The position numbers and the translations under genes are program-made. The notes beneath the pieces are model-generated. The model was not told the origin of the DNA and made no database searches. It saw only the letters and a program-made list of their open reading frames with translations. A DNA stretch of 55,405 nt from Burkholderiales bacterium (lineage in GTDB: Bacteria; Pseudomonadota; Gammaproteobacteria; Burkholderiales; SG8-39). Shown here in pieces: positions 12,714 through 21,513 of the stretch. The DNA is taken from contig JAOAFL010000138.1 of assembly GCA_026416295.1 (NCBI GenBank), forward strand, positions 1 through 55,405, in the 5' to 3' direction. Position 1 is the first letter of the stretch, and each line of letters starts with the position of its first letter.

Positions 12714-13376
12714 TTATCGCAGGGAAATCACCGGCCAGCCGCGCGCGCGCGCGACCGCGGCAAGCCGCGGGTCGGGGTCCACGGCGACCGGGCGCGTCAC
12801 GCGCTCAAGGAGCGGCAGATCGTTGTGCGAATCGCTGTAGAACGCGCTTTCGGCGAAGTCGGCGAGCGTCTGGCCGCGGGCGGCGAGCCACTCCTCGACG
12901 CGACGCACCTTGCCCTCGCGAAAGCAGGGCGTGCCGGCGACGCGGCCGGTGTAGCGGCCGTTCGCGCGCTCCGGTTCGGTCGCCACCAGATGCGGTACGC
13001 CGAACTCGCGCGCGATCGGCGCGGTGACGAAGCGGTTCGTCGCGGTGACGATCGCGCACAGGTCGCCCGCGTCCAGGTGCGCGCGCACGAGCGCGCGCGC
13101 GCGCGCCGAGATCATCGGCCGGATGCGCTCGGCCATGAACTCGCCGTGCCAGCGCGCAAGGTCCGCCTCGCTGTGGTCGGCGAGCGGGCGCAGCGCGAAG
13201 CCGAGAAATTCGTGGATGTCGAGCGTGCCCGCCTTGTACTGCTCGTAGAACGCGGCGTTCTGCGCTTCGTATTCCGCGCGCGCGAGCACCCCGCGATCGA
13301 CCAGGAACTGGCCCCATTCGTAGTCGCTGTCGCCCGCGAGCAGCGTGTGATCGAGGTCGAAGAGCGCGAGCCTCAT
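12714..13376 (-). CDS. HAD-superfamily phosphatase, SerB/CicA-like
   Basis: 220 residues. HAD motif I is FDLDHTLLAGDSD at the very N-terminus (nucleophile Asp and acid Asp), motif II is IVTATNRF, and motif IV is FYSDSHNDLPLL. The helical cap follows motif I, as in HAD subclass IB (phosphoserine phosphatase, CicA). It dephosphorylates a small molecule in the cytoplasm. Its start overlaps the hda stop (ATGA). The partner position between hda and pcnB is conserved in betaproteobacteria as I know them. The substrate is unassigned. Confidence 0.9.
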   Translation of the reverse strand: MRLALFDLDHTLLAGDSDYEWGQFLVDRGVLARAEYEAQNAAFYEQYKAGTLDIHEFLGFALRPLADHSEADLARWHGEFMAERIRPMISARARALVRAHLDAGDLCAIVTATNRFVTAPIAREFGVPHLVATEPERANGRYTGRVAGTPCFREGKVRRVEEWLAARGQTLADFAESAFYSDSHNDLPLLERVTRPVAVDPDPRLAAVARARGWPVISLR

Positions 13377-13972
13377 GCGAGCGTCCTGAGCGCCTCGCGC
13401 ACGAGCGCGAGCGTGAGCGGCCGCTGCCGTTCGAGCGCGGTGCGGTCGAGCCGTTCCATCAGCGCGACGAGCGTCGGCAGGTCGCGGCGCGCGTGCGCGA
13501 GCAGGTAGCGCACCACCTCGTCGCCGACGCGAAGGCCGCGGCGCGCGCCCTCGGCCCGCAGGTACGCCGCGCGCTGCTCGTCGTCGAGCGGCTTCACTTC
13601 GTACACGAGCCCCCAGGCGAGGCGGCTGCGCACGTCGGCGCGCAGCGGAAGTTGCGCGGGCGGCGCGGCGCCGGCGGCGAGCACCGTGCCGCCCTCGGCG
13701 CGCGCGGCGTCGATCGCGCCGAGCAGCGCGATCTGCGCCGGCTCGTCGAGCGTCTCGACGTCGTCGGCGACCGCGCGCGCCGCGCGCGCGCAGGCGCGCA
13801 GCAGGTGCGTGCGGCCGCTGCCGGGCGCGCCCCAGAGGTAGAGCACGCTCTCGGCGAGACGGCCCTCGAGGAGCGCGCGCAGCCGCGCGAGCAGTTCGGC
13901 GTTCGCGCCCGGCACGAAGTTCTCGAGCGTCGGCTCGCCCGGCGGCGACAGCGGAAGCGCGAGCTGGCGCAT
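13373..13972 (-). CDS. hda: DnaA regulatory inactivator Hda
   Basis: 199 residues, DnaA-like AAA+ protein without the DNA-binding domain. The N-terminal QLALPL hexapeptide is the expected clamp-binding motif, through which Hda sits on the replication sliding clamp and drives ATP hydrolysis by DnaA. The P-loop is GAPGSGRTHLL, and arginine-rich RSRLAWGLVYEV plus RRDLPTLVALMERLD complete the fold. Start at 13972 is chosen because the clamp motif must be at the N-terminus; an in-frame ATG at 14017 would bury it. First gene of a six-gene minus-strand operon and divergent from purM. Confidence 0.93.
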   Translation of the reverse strand: MRQLALPLSPPGEPTLENFVPGANAELLARLRALLEGRLAESVLYLWGAPGSGRTHLLRACARAARAVADDVETLDEPAQIALLGAIDAARAEGGTVLAAGAAPPAQLPLRADVRSRLAWGLVYEVKPLDDEQRAAYLRAEGARRGLRVGDEVVRYLLAHARRDLPTLVALMERLDRTALERQRPLTLALVREALRTLA

Positions 13973-14030
13973 CGCCCGTGCGCTACGCCTGCGCGCGCCG
14001 CGGTCCGGCAGCCGCACCGGTCATTTCACG

Positions 14031-14036
14031 TAGAAT
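14031..14036 (+). promoter_or_regulatory. -10 box for purM
   Basis: TAGAAT, 32 bases before the purM ATG at 14069, in the 96-base space between hda and purM. Transcription would start near 14043. A five-codon frame (14048–14062, Met-Ala-Glu-Phe-stop) lies in the short leader; I attach no meaning to it. Confidence 0.4.
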
Positions 14037-14068
14037 CGCCCGCGGCCATGGCCGAATTCTAGCCCGCG

Positions 14069-15070
14069 ATGCCCGACGGACTTTCCTACCGCGACGCCGG
14101 CGTGGACATCGAGGCGGGCGATCGCCTCGTCGAGGCGATCCGGCCGTTCGCTGCGCGCACGATGCGCCCCGAGGTGCTCGCCGGCATCGGCGGCTTCGGC
14201 GCGCTCTGTCGCGTCCCGGCCCGCTACCGCGAGCCGGTGCTGGTCGCCGGCACCGACGGCGTGGGCACCAAGCTCAAGCTCGCGTTCGCCGCCGGGCGCC
14301 ACGACACCGTCGGCGTGGACCTCGTCGCGATGAGCGCGAACGACGTGCTCGTGCAGGGCGCCGAACCGCTGTTCTTCCTCGACTATTTCGCCTGCGGGCG
14401 GCTCGAGCCGGGCGTCGCCGCCGAGGTGATCCGCGGCATCGCGCGCGGCTGCGAACTCGCGGGCTGCGCGCTCGTGGGCGGGGAGACGGCCGAGATGCCG
14501 GGCATGTACGCACCGGGCGAATACGATCTCGCCGGCTTCTGCGTCGGCGTGGTCGAGGCGAGCCGCATCGTCGACGGGCGCGCGATCGCGCCGGGCGATA
14601 CCGTGCTCGGGCTCGCCTCGAGCGGCGCGCATTCGAACGGCTATTCGCTCATCCGACGCGTGCTCGAGCGCAGCGCACCGCCCGACGGCGTGGATCTCCT
14701 TGCGCCGACGCGCATCTACGTCAGGCCCGTCCTCGCGCTGCTCGAGGCGGTGCCGGTGAAGGGGCTTGCGCACATCACCGGCGGCGGCATTCCCGGCAAC
14801 CTGCCGCGCATCCTGCCGGCGGGCACGCGCGCGGTGATCGAAAAGCGCGCCTGGCCGCGGCCGCCGCTGTTCGACTGGCTCGAGCGCGCAGGCGGCATCG
14901 CCGAAGACGAGATGTGGCGCGTGTTCAACTGCGGCATCGGCATGGCGGTGGTGGTCGATGCCGCGCACGCCGAGCGCGCCGCAGCGCTCCTTTCGGCCGC
15001 GGGCGAAACGGTGTACGCGATCGGCCGCATCGAGCGTCACGACGGCGTGCCGCAGGCGCTCCTCGTCTGA
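14069..15070 (+). CDS. purM: phosphoribosylformylglycinamidine cyclo-ligase (AIR synthetase)
   Basis: 333 residues of usual PurM length; step five of purine synthesis, closing the imidazole ring with ATP. Motifs: [13 protein letters not shown] at the N-terminus, [47 protein letters not shown] and [13 protein letters not shown]. The purM–hda divergent pair is a common betaproteobacterial arrangement. Single gene, followed 7 bases later by the end of the convergent EamA transporter. Confidence 0.97.
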   Translation: MPDGLSYRDAGVDIEAGDRLVEAIRPFAARTMRPEVLAGIGGFGALCRVPARYREPVLVAGTDGVGTKLKLAFAAGRHDTVGVDLVAMSANDVLVQGAEPLFFLDYFACGRLEPGVAAEVIRGIARGCELAGCALVGGETAEMPGMYAPGEYDLAGFCVGVVEASRIVDGRAIAPGDTVLGLASSGAHSNGYSLIRRVLERSAPPDGVDLLAPTRIYVRPVLALLEAVPVKGLAHITGGGIPGNLPRILPAGTRAVIEKRAWPRPPLFDWLERAGGIAEDEMWRVFNCGIGMAVVVDAAHAERAAALLSAAGETVYAIGRIERHDGVPQALLV

Positions 15071-15077
15071 CCGGGCG

Positions 15078-15932
15078 CTAGGCCGAGCCGCGCCGCGCGA
15101 GCCAAATGCCGGCGAGCACGACCGCGCCGCCGGCGACCTGAAGCGGCGCGAGCGGCTCGGCAAGCAGCACCCAGGCGAACGCCGCCGCCATCACCGGCTG
15201 AAAAAGCAGGCTCACCGAGGAGAACGCCGCCGGCAGGTGCGCGAGCGACCAGGCGATCAGGCCCTGGCCGCCGGCGTGCGAGATCCAGGCGAGCCCCGCG
15301 AGCACGAGCCAGCCTTCGCGCGTACGCGGCAGCAGCGCCTCGCCCGAGGCGAGCGCGACCGGAAGGAGCGCGAGCGCGGTGATCGAGCTCGTGACCGCCA
15401 TCAGGCGCACGGTCGGCGCGCCGCGGTCGCGTACCGACTTCATCGCGAGCAGGTACCCGGCGTAGAACGCTGCGGTGAGCACGCCGAGCGCATCGCCAAG
15501 GAGCGCGCTCGGCGACCACGCGAGGCTCGCGCGCACGAGCATCGCGACGCCGGCGAGCGCCGCGACGAGGCCGGCGAGAAAAAGCGGCGTCGGCCGCTCG
15601 CGCCAGAAAAGCCAGGCGGCGAGCGTGACGAACAGCGTCGCGAGATTGGCGAGCAGCGTCGAATTGGCGACCGAGGTGAGCGCGATCGACCAGTGCCAGA
15701 ACGCGAGGTCGCCGGCAAAAGCGAGTCCCGCGAGCGCGCAGCCGCGCGCCGGCAGGCGCGGCGCGGCTCGCGGGCGTTCGGCGGCGGCGGCGAGCAGCCA
15801 CAGCAGCGGCGCGGCGAGCGCGACGCGCCAGAACGCGCTCGCGGTCGGCCCGACGTCGGCGAGCCGCACCCAGATCGGCGAGAGCGCGATGCAGGTCGCG
15901 CCGGCAAGGAGCGCGGCGAGCGCCAGATTCAT
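15078..15932 (-). CDS. EamA/DMT family inner-membrane transporter
   Basis: 284 residues with about ten hydrophobic spans and two EamA repeats (roughly 1–135 and 145–284). The first repeat has FWRVALAAPLLW and WSIALTSVANSTLLANLATLFV; the second ends LLAEPLAPLQVAGGAVVLAGIWL. Such proteins export amino acids or metabolites, but the substrate cannot be read from sequence. Start at 15932 is chosen because homology begins at MNLALAALLAG and a minus-strand TACCAT box sits 9 bases before it (15942–15947), so the mRNA may be leaderless. Confidence 0.9.
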   Translation of the reverse strand: MNLALAALLAGATCIALSPIWVRLADVGPTASAFWRVALAAPLLWLLAAAAERPRAAPRLPARGCALAGLAFAGDLAFWHWSIALTSVANSTLLANLATLFVTLAAWLFWRERPTPLFLAGLVAALAGVAMLVRASLAWSPSALLGDALGVLTAAFYAGYLLAMKSVRDRGAPTVRLMAVTSSITALALLPVALASGEALLPRTREGWLVLAGLAWISHAGGQGLIAWSLAHLPAAFSSVSLLFQPVMAAAFAWVLLAEPLAPLQVAGGAVVLAGIWLARRGSA

Positions 15933-15972
15933 GCGCTGCCGATGGTAGCAGCGCGACCGTGCCGCGGCGCCG

Positions 15973-16299
15973 CTACTTGAGCGCGTTCCAGCGCTCGTAG
16001 GCGCGCGCAAGGCGCGCCTCGGCCGCGCGCACCTCGTCCTCGAGCGCTCGCTGGCGCGCGAAGTACGCCTCGGTGAGGCGGCTCCGGCCGCCGACCGTGC
16101 CGAGCCGCTCGCCCGGCTGCGGCTCGACGCCCTCGTCGCGCCGGCGCCGCGCCTCGTCGAGCGCTTTCTGCGCGGCGATCACCTCGCTCCAGGCGCGCTC
16201 GCGTTCTTCGCGCAGGGACTGCGCCGGCGCGAGCGCAGCGCTCGCCCACGCGAGGAGCGCGCCGAGGGCGACGATCGCGAGCCTTGCGCGTCTGCGCAT
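15973..16299 (-). CDS. small exported coiled-coil protein
   Basis: 108 residues. The first 27 form a signal peptide (arginine-rich start, then IVALGALLAWASAALAPAQ with a likely cut after Ala). The mature part is charged and alpha-helical, with heptad-like segments AWSEVIAAQKALDEARRRRD and RQRALEDEVRAAEARLARAYERW separated by a Gly/Pro turn, suggesting a helical hairpin in the periplasm. Divergent from dnaE. I do not recognise the family. Confidence 0.7.
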   Translation of the reverse strand: MRRRARLAIVALGALLAWASAALAPAQSLREERERAWSEVIAAQKALDEARRRRDEGVEPQPGERLGTVGGRSRLTEAYFARQRALEDEVRAAEARLARAYERWNALK

Positions 16300-16348
16300 A
16301 CCGTCTTCGACCGCGGCGCGCGCGAACGGTTCGCGGCGGACCGGGTGC

Positions 16349-16354
16349 TAGAAT
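16349..16354 (+). promoter_or_regulatory. -10 box for dnaE, almost touching the start codon
   Basis: TAGAAT ends 9 bases before the dnaE ATG at 16364, with an AT-rich stretch between. Transcription would begin near 16361, giving a leader of about three bases and no room for a ribosome site. Confidence 0.5.
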
Positions 16355-16363
16355 TTTTTCGCG

Positions 16364-19300
16364 ATGCCCGCTCCGCGCTTCGTCCACCTGCGGCTGCACA
16401 GCGAGTACTCGATTACCGACAGCGTGGTGAGGATCGAAGCGGCGGTCGCGCGCGCGGCGGCCGACGGCATGGCAGCGCTCGCGCTCACCGACAGCGCGAA
16501 CCTCTTCGGCATGGTGAAGTTCTACGGCGCGGCGCGCGCCGCCGGCGTAAAGCCGATCGTCGGTGCCGACTGCTGGCTGCAGAACGACGCCGATCGCGAA
16601 AAGCCGTATCGGCTCCTGCTTCTCTGCGCGTCGCAACCGGGCTACCGGCGGCTGTGCGAACTGCTGACGCGCGCCTGGCTGAAGAACGCGTACCGCGGGC
16701 GCGGCGAGATCGCCGCCGCGTGGTTCGAGGAGCTCGGCACCGACGGCCTGATCGCGCTCTCGGGATTCGCCGCCGGCGACGTCGGCCATGCGCTTGCCGC
16801 CGGCCAGGAGGCCGCCGCAGAGCGCCTTGCCCCCCCCCCCGCCCAGCGCTTTCCGGACCGCTACTACCTCGAGGTCCAGCGCGCCGGCGCCCCGCAGGGG
16901 GAGGCGCTCGTTGCGCGCACGCTCGCGCTCGCCGCGCGCACCGGCCTGCCGGTGGTCGCGACGCACCCGGTGCAGTTCCTCGCGCCCGAGGATTTCAAGG
17001 CGCACGAGGCGCGCGTGTGCATCGCGCACGGCTACGCGCTCGGCGACCAGCGCCGGCCGCGTCTTTTCACGCCGGAGCAGTACTTCAAGACGCAGCAGGA
17101 GATGGCGCGGCTGTTCGCCGACGTGCCGCAGGCGCTCGAAAACGCGGTCGAGATCGCGCGCCGCTGCAACCTCGCGATCGAACTCGGCCGCAACCGCCTG
17201 CCCGAGTTTCCGACGCCGGGGGGCGTCGGCGTCGAGCGCTATCTGCGCGAGCAGGCCGAGCGCGGGCTCGAGGCGCGCCTTGCGCGGCTCTATCCGGATG
17301 CAGCGCGGCGCGGCGCCGAGGCGCCGCGCTATCGCGCGCGCCTCGAATTCGAGCTCGCGACCATCGTCGCGATGGGTTTTGCGGGCTACTTCCTGATCGT
17401 CGCCGACTTCATCGGCTGGGCGCGCGCGAACGGCGTGCCGGTCGGCCCCGGGCGCGGCTCGGGCGCCGGCTCGCTCGTCGCCTACGCGCTCGGCATCACC
17501 GACCTCGATCCGCTGCGCTACGACCTTCTGTTCGAGCGCTTCCTCAATCCCGAGCGCGTCTCGATGCCGGACTTCGACATCGATTTCTGCCAGGCGGGCC
17601 GCGACCGCGTGATCGAGTACGTGCGCAAAAAGTACGGCGAGCAATCGGTCGCGCAGATCGCCACCTTCGGCACGATGGCCGCACGCGCGGTGGTGCGCGA
17701 CGTCGGCCGCGTGCTCGACCTCGGCTACAGCTTCTGCGACCAGATCGCGAAGCTCGTGCCGTTTCAGCCGGGCCGCGCGATCACGCTCGCCGAGGCGCGC
17801 GAAATGGAGCCGCTCCTTGCCGAGCGCGAGCGCAACGAGGAGGAGGTGCGCGACCTCCTTGCGCTCGCGGAAAAGCTCGAAGGGCTCGTGCGCAACGTCG
17901 GCATGCACGCCGGCGGCGTGCTGATCGCGCCGGGGCGGCTCACCGACTTCTGTCCGCTCTACGCCGCCGAGGGCGGCGCGCAGGCGATCTCGCAGTTCGA
18001 CAAGGACGACGTCGAAAAGATCGGCCTGGTGAAGTTCGATTTTCTCGGCCTTGCGACGCTCACCATTCTCGACCGCGCGCAGCGCCACGTGCGCCGGCTC
18101 GGGCAGCCGGAGTTCGCGCTCGAGGCGATCCCGCTCGACGATGCCGAGACCTATCGGCTCCTCGCCTCGGGCAACACCACCGCGGTGTTCCAGCTGGAAT
18201 CGCGCGGCATGCGCGACCTGCTCAAGCGCGCGCGCCCGGACCGGTTCGAGGACGTGATCGCGCTGGTGGCGCTCTACCGTCCCGGACCGATGGATCTGAT
18301 TCCCGACTTCATCCGGCGCAAGCACGGCGAAGAGCGCGTCGAGTACCTCGATCCGCGGCTCGAGCCGATCCTTGCGCCGACCTACGGGATCATGGTGTAT
18401 CAGGAGCAGGTGATGCAGATCGCGCAGGCGATCGCCGGCTACACGCTCGGCGGCGCGGATCTGCTGCGCCGCGCGATGGGCAAGAAAAACCAGCAGGAGA
18501 TGGACGCGCAGCGCGACACGTTCGTCGCCGGCGCGGAGCGAAACGGCATGCCGCGCGCAAAAGCGATGCAGCTTTTCGACCTGATGGCGAAGTTCGCCGG
18601 CTACGGCTTCAACAAGTCGCACGCCGCGGCCTACGCGCTGCTCGCCTACCAGACCGCGTACATGAAGCGCCATCACGCGGCCGCGTTCATGGCGGCGAAC
18701 CTTTCGGCGGTGATGGACGACACCGACAAGGTGCGCCAGTTCTACGACGACGCGCTCGCCAACGGCCTGCGCGTGCTGCCGCCCGACATCAACGCCTCGG
18801 AATACGAGTTCGTGCCGGTGGACGCCGCCACGATCCGCTACGGCCTCGGGGCGGTGCGCGGCACCGGCGAGGCCGCGGTGCAGGCGATCCTCGCGGCGCG
18901 CCGCGCCGGCCCGTTCGTCGATCTGTACGACTTCTGCCGGCGCGTGGACAAGCGCATCGTCAACCGGCGCGCGATCGAGGCGCTCGTGCGCGCCGGGGCG
19001 TTCGATGCGCTCGACTCGAACCGCGCGAGCCTGCTCGCCTCGGTCGGCCGGGCGCTCGAGGCTGCCGAGCGGGATGCGCGCGCCGCGGGGCAGGCGAGCC
19101 TGTTCGGCGAGCCCGAGGGTCCGCAGGCGGGGCGGCTTGCACTCGTCGAGGCGCCGGCCTGGTCGCTCGAGCGCACGCTCGCGGAGGAAAAAGCGGCGCT
19201 CGGCTTCTGCCTGTCGGCGCACCCGTTCTCGGTGCACGCGCGGGCGCTCGCCGGCTTTCCGCGCACGCCGCTCGGCAGGCTCGCGACCGCGGAGCGCGCC

Positions 19301-19813
19301 TGGATCGCGGGGGTCGCCGCGTCGCTGCGCGTCCAGATGACGCGCCGCGGGCGCATGGCCTCGGTCGTGCTCGAGGACGGCACCGGACAGGTCGAGGTGA
19401 GCGTGTTCGGCGAGCTGTTCGAGCAGCACCGCGAGCGGCTGAAGGAGGATGCGCTGCTCGTCGTCGCCGGCCGCGTGCAGCGCGACGAGTTCGCCGGCGG
19501 CGTACGCGTGATCGCCGAGGAGCTCTACGACCTTGCGACGCTGCGCGAGCGGTTCGGTGCGCGGCTGCGCATCGCGCTCGACGGCGCGGCGCGCGCGCCG
19601 AGCGTCGCCGCGCGGCTGCGCGAGGCGCTCGCGCCGTATCGCGCCCCGGGCGGCTGCGCGGTGCTCGTGCGCTACGAAAACGGCGCGGCCCGCTGCGAGC
19701 TCGCGCTCGGCGACGCCTGGCGCGTGCGACCGGAGGCGCGCCTCATCGAAGAGCTTTCGTCGTGGCTTGCGCCGGAGAACGTCGCGCTCGAGTACGCGCC
19801 CGCCACGCGCTGA
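16364..19813 (+). CDS. dnaE: DNA polymerase III alpha subunit
   Basis: 1149 residues, full DnaE length. Order: PHP domain (HLRLHSEYSITDSVVRI, GMVKFY), polymerase core with PGRGSGAGSLVAY and the catalytic Asp pair in MPDFDIDFCQ, the NVGMHAGGVLI and GYGFNKSHAAAYALLAYQTAYMK segments, helix-hairpin-helix, OB fold (GRMASVVLEDGTGQVEVSVF) and C-terminal tau-binding region. It replicates the chromosome. A run of 11 C (16830–16840) encodes a Pro stretch near residue 157 and stays in frame. No SD is visible; a TAGAAT box lies 9 bases before the ATG. The 3' end overlaps the convergent AllH-like gene by 71 bases. Confidence 0.98.
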   Translation: MPAPRFVHLRLHSEYSITDSVVRIEAAVARAAADGMAALALTDSANLFGMVKFYGAARAAGVKPIVGADCWLQNDADREKPYRLLLLCASQPGYRRLCELLTRAWLKNAYRGRGEIAAAWFEELGTDGLIALSGFAAGDVGHALAAGQEAAAERLAPPPAQRFPDRYYLEVQRAGAPQGEALVARTLALAARTGLPVVATHPVQFLAPEDFKAHEARVCIAHGYALGDQRRPRLFTPEQYFKTQQEMARLFADVPQALENAVEIARRCNLAIELGRNRLPEFPTPGGVGVERYLREQAERGLEARLARLYPDAARRGAEAPRYRARLEFELATIVAMGFAGYFLIVADFIGWARANGVPVGPGRGSGAGSLVAYALGITDLDPLRYDLLFERFLNPERVSMPDFDIDFCQAGRDRVIEYVRKKYGEQSVAQIATFGTMAARAVVRDVGRVLDLGYSFCDQIAKLVPFQPGRAITLAEAREMEPLLAERERNEEEVRDLLALAEKLEGLVRNVGMHAGGVLIAPGRLTDFCPLYAAEGGAQAISQFDKDDVEKIGLVKFDFLGLATLTILDRAQRHVRRLGQPEFALEAIPLDDAETYRLLASGNTTAVFQLESRGMRDLLKRARPDRFEDVIALVALYRPGPMDLIPDFIRRKHGEERVEYLDPRLEPILAPTYGIMVYQEQVMQIAQAIAGYTLGGADLLRRAMGKKNQQEMDAQRDTFVAGAERNGMPRAKAMQLFDLMAKFAGYGFNKSHAAAYALLAYQTAYMKRHHAAAFMAANLSAVMDDTDKVRQFYDDALANGLRVLPPDINASEYEFVPVDAATIRYGLGAVRGTGEAAVQAILAARRAGPFVDLYDFCRRVDKRIVNRRAIEALVRAGAFDALDSNRASLLASVGRALEAAERDARAAGQASLFGEPEGPQAGRLALVEAPAWSLERTLAEEKAALGFCLSAHPFSVHARALAGFPRTPLGRLATAERAWIAGVAASLRVQMTRRGRMASVVLEDGTGQVEVSVFGELFEQHRERLKEDALLVVAGRVQRDEFAGGVRVIAEELYDLATLRERFGARLRIALDGAARAPSVAARLREALAPYRAPGGCAVLVRYENGAARCELALGDAWRVRPEARLIEELSSWLAPENVALEYAPATR

Positions 19814-20588
19814 GGGCAAGGAGCGCGCCCGCGAGCGCGTCGCGCCCCGAGGTGTGACCGACGCGCGCGAGCGCGGCGAGCGCGCGCCCTAGCCCTCGGC
19901 CGCCGTCGAGGATCGCCGCGAGCGCCGCATGCAGCGCCTCGTGCCCTGCGCCTTGCGCGGCGCACGCGAGGTGCGCGCGGCTGATGCGGCTCGTGCCGGC
20001 GCGCGCGGCGGCGAGCACCGGCCGTGCGAGGCGACGCGCGAGCGCGCGCTCGCCGAGCGCGCAAAGCGCGACGAGCGCGCCGCCGAGCAGGTCGTCGCCG
20101 GCCGGCGTCAGCCCGTCGCCCCGGCCGACCACGCCGGCGACCGCCGGCGGAAGCGGCCCGCGGCCGCCCGCCTGCAGCCACGCCTTGAGCGCCGCGGCGG
20201 CCTCGGGAAACGGCGGCGCGATCCGGGGCAGGCGCAGGCGCGCGCGGCGCGCCAGCGGTGGCGGCGGCGGCGTCCAGGTGCTCGCGCCCGCGAGCGCGAG
20301 CGCAAGCCCGCCGGAAAATCGCACGGTGCCGCGCCCGCAGGCGACGCGCTCGCCCGGCTCGGGCAGCGCCTTTCCGAGGCGCGCGATCAGGTTGAGCGGG
20401 CCGCGACCGATCGCCGGCGAGCCGATACAGGCGAGCCCGCCGCCGGTCGCCACATAGACGCTGCGCGCAAAGCGCGCGATCACGCGGCCGCGGCGGCCGG
20501 GCGCGAGCGCGCGGCGCGCCGCGCGCCCGAGCGCCTCAGTCCGGAAAGATCTGCGTGCCGCGGGCGCCTTCGAACGCCGCGAGCGCAT
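19743..20588 (-). CDS. DUF2877 protein, AllH-like subunit of oxamate carbamoyltransferase
   Basis: 281 residues as drawn. The family signature VGRGDGLTPAGDDLLGGAL lies mid-protein, with the N-terminal YVATGGGLACIG..GPLNLI strand and TSRISRAHLACAAQG region. DUF2877 proteins include AllH (YlbF), which together with AllF and AllG forms oxamate carbamoyltransferase in allantoin breakdown. Here it follows carbamate kinase on the minus strand with a 53-base overlap; a GTG at 20483 is an alternative start but would cut 35 residues near the domain edge. The C-terminal end overlaps dnaE by 71 bases and looks low-complexity. The role rests on family and context. Confidence 0.78.
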   Translation of the reverse strand: MRSRRSKAPAARRSFRTEALGRAARRALAPGRRGRVIARFARSVYVATGGGLACIGSPAIGRGPLNLIARLGKALPEPGERVACGRGTVRFSGGLALALAGASTWTPPPPPLARRARLRLPRIAPPFPEAAAALKAWLQAGGRGPLPPAVAGVVGRGDGLTPAGDDLLGGALVALCALGERALARRLARPVLAAARAGTSRISRAHLACAAQGAGHEALHAALAAILDGGRGLGRALAALARVGHTSGRDALAGALLALSAWRARTRARRSPAQATTKALR

Positions 20589-21492
20589 CGTCGAGGTGGG
20601 CGATCACCGCGCGCTTGCCGCCGCGCGCGAGAAACCAGAGCGCCGCCTCCACCTTCGGCGCCATGCTTCCGGCGGCGAAATGGCCCTGCTTTTCGTACGC
20701 CGCGAGGGCCGACGCGCTCACGCGCGCGAGCGCGCGCGCACGGGGCTTGCCGTAGTCGAGCATCACGTTCGGCACCGCGGTGAGGATGAGGAGCGTCGCC
20801 GCGCCGAGCGCGTGCGCAAGGAGCGCGGAGGTGAGGTCCTTGTCGACCACCGCCGGCACGCCGGCGTAGGAGCCGTCGGCGCGCGCGACCATCGGGATGC
20901 CGCCGCCGCCCGCCGCGATCACCGCGACGCCCTGCGCGGCGAGCGCCGCGATCACGTCGAGGTCGAGGATGCGCTTCGGGCGCGGCGAGGCGACGACGTA
21001 GCGCCAGCCGCGGCCGGCGTCCTCGCGCAGATTCCAGCCGAGCGTGCGCCGCAGGTGTTCGGCCTCTTCGGCGGTGAAGAACGGCCCGATCGGTTTCGTG
21101 GGGCGCGCGAACGCCGGGTCGTCGGCGCTCACCGCGACGCGGGTGATCACGCAGGCGACGCGGCGCTCGACCTCGGCGCGCGCCAGTTCGTCCTCCAGGC
21201 CCTGCATCAGCAGGTGCCCGATGCCGCCCTGGCTGTGCGCGACGCAGACGTCGAGCCGCATCGGCGGGATGTGCTCGCGCGCATAGTACTGGCGCAGCAG
21301 GATCTTGCCGACCACCGGCCCGTTGCCGTGCGTGATCACGAGCTCGCCCGCACGCTCGACCAGCGGCCGCAGCGCCCGCGCCGCGCGCGCCGCCACCTCT
21401 TCCTGTTCCTCGGTCGTGCCCCGGATGTTTTCCGGGTGCGTCGCGTTGCCGCCGATCGCGATCACCAGGCGCTCGCTCGCGGCTTCGCTCAT
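20536..21492 (-). CDS. carbamate kinase
   Basis: 318 residues of amino-acid-kinase fold. It transfers phosphate from carbamoyl phosphate to ADP, gaining ATP. Motifs: VIAIGGNATHPEN, VITHGNGPVVGKILL, AHSQGGIGHLLMQGL, SPRPKRILDLDVI, VIAAGGGGIPMV and VDKDLTSALLAHALGA. In the all (ylb) cluster of E. coli the equivalent kinase acts on carbamoyl phosphate released by AllFGH. The start at 21492 is 21 bases from the divergent AllG-like start; a minus-strand TATTAT box (21499–21504) lies 6 bases before the ATG. The overlap with the AllH-like gene suggests coupling. Confidence 0.93.
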   Translation of the reverse strand: MSEAASERLVIAIGGNATHPENIRGTTEEQEEVAARAARALRPLVERAGELVITHGNGPVVGKILLRQYYAREHIPPMRLDVCVAHSQGGIGHLLMQGLEDELARAEVERRVACVITRVAVSADDPAFARPTKPIGPFFTAEEAEHLRRTLGWNLREDAGRGWRYVVASPRPKRILDLDVIAALAAQGVAVIAAGGGGIPMVARADGSYAGVPAVVDKDLTSALLAHALGAATLLILTAVPNVMLDYGKPRARALARVSASALAAYEKQGHFAAGSMAPKVEAALWFLARGGKRAVIAHLDDALAAFEGARGTQIFPD

Positions 21493-21513
21493 GGCGCGAT
21501 AATAGCGCCCCGC
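21493..21513. promoter_or_regulatory. 21-base divergent promoter region with a two-way -10 box
   Basis: The whole space between two divergent start codons. GATAAT (plus, 21498–21503) and TATTAT (minus, 21499–21504) are one and the same AT island, flanked by GGCGC and GCGCC arms. Both mRNAs would start at or next to their start codons, and the -35 regions would lie inside the opposite gene. Confidence 0.5.

Noticed and set aside
14048-14062. Five-codon leader ORF ahead of purM
   Set aside because: No ribosome site, and the sequence has no feature of an attenuator; probably chance.
15929-19819. Open frame of 1,296 codons on the minus strand opposite dnaE
   Set aside because: Shadow of dnaE in GC-rich DNA; no recognisable domain.
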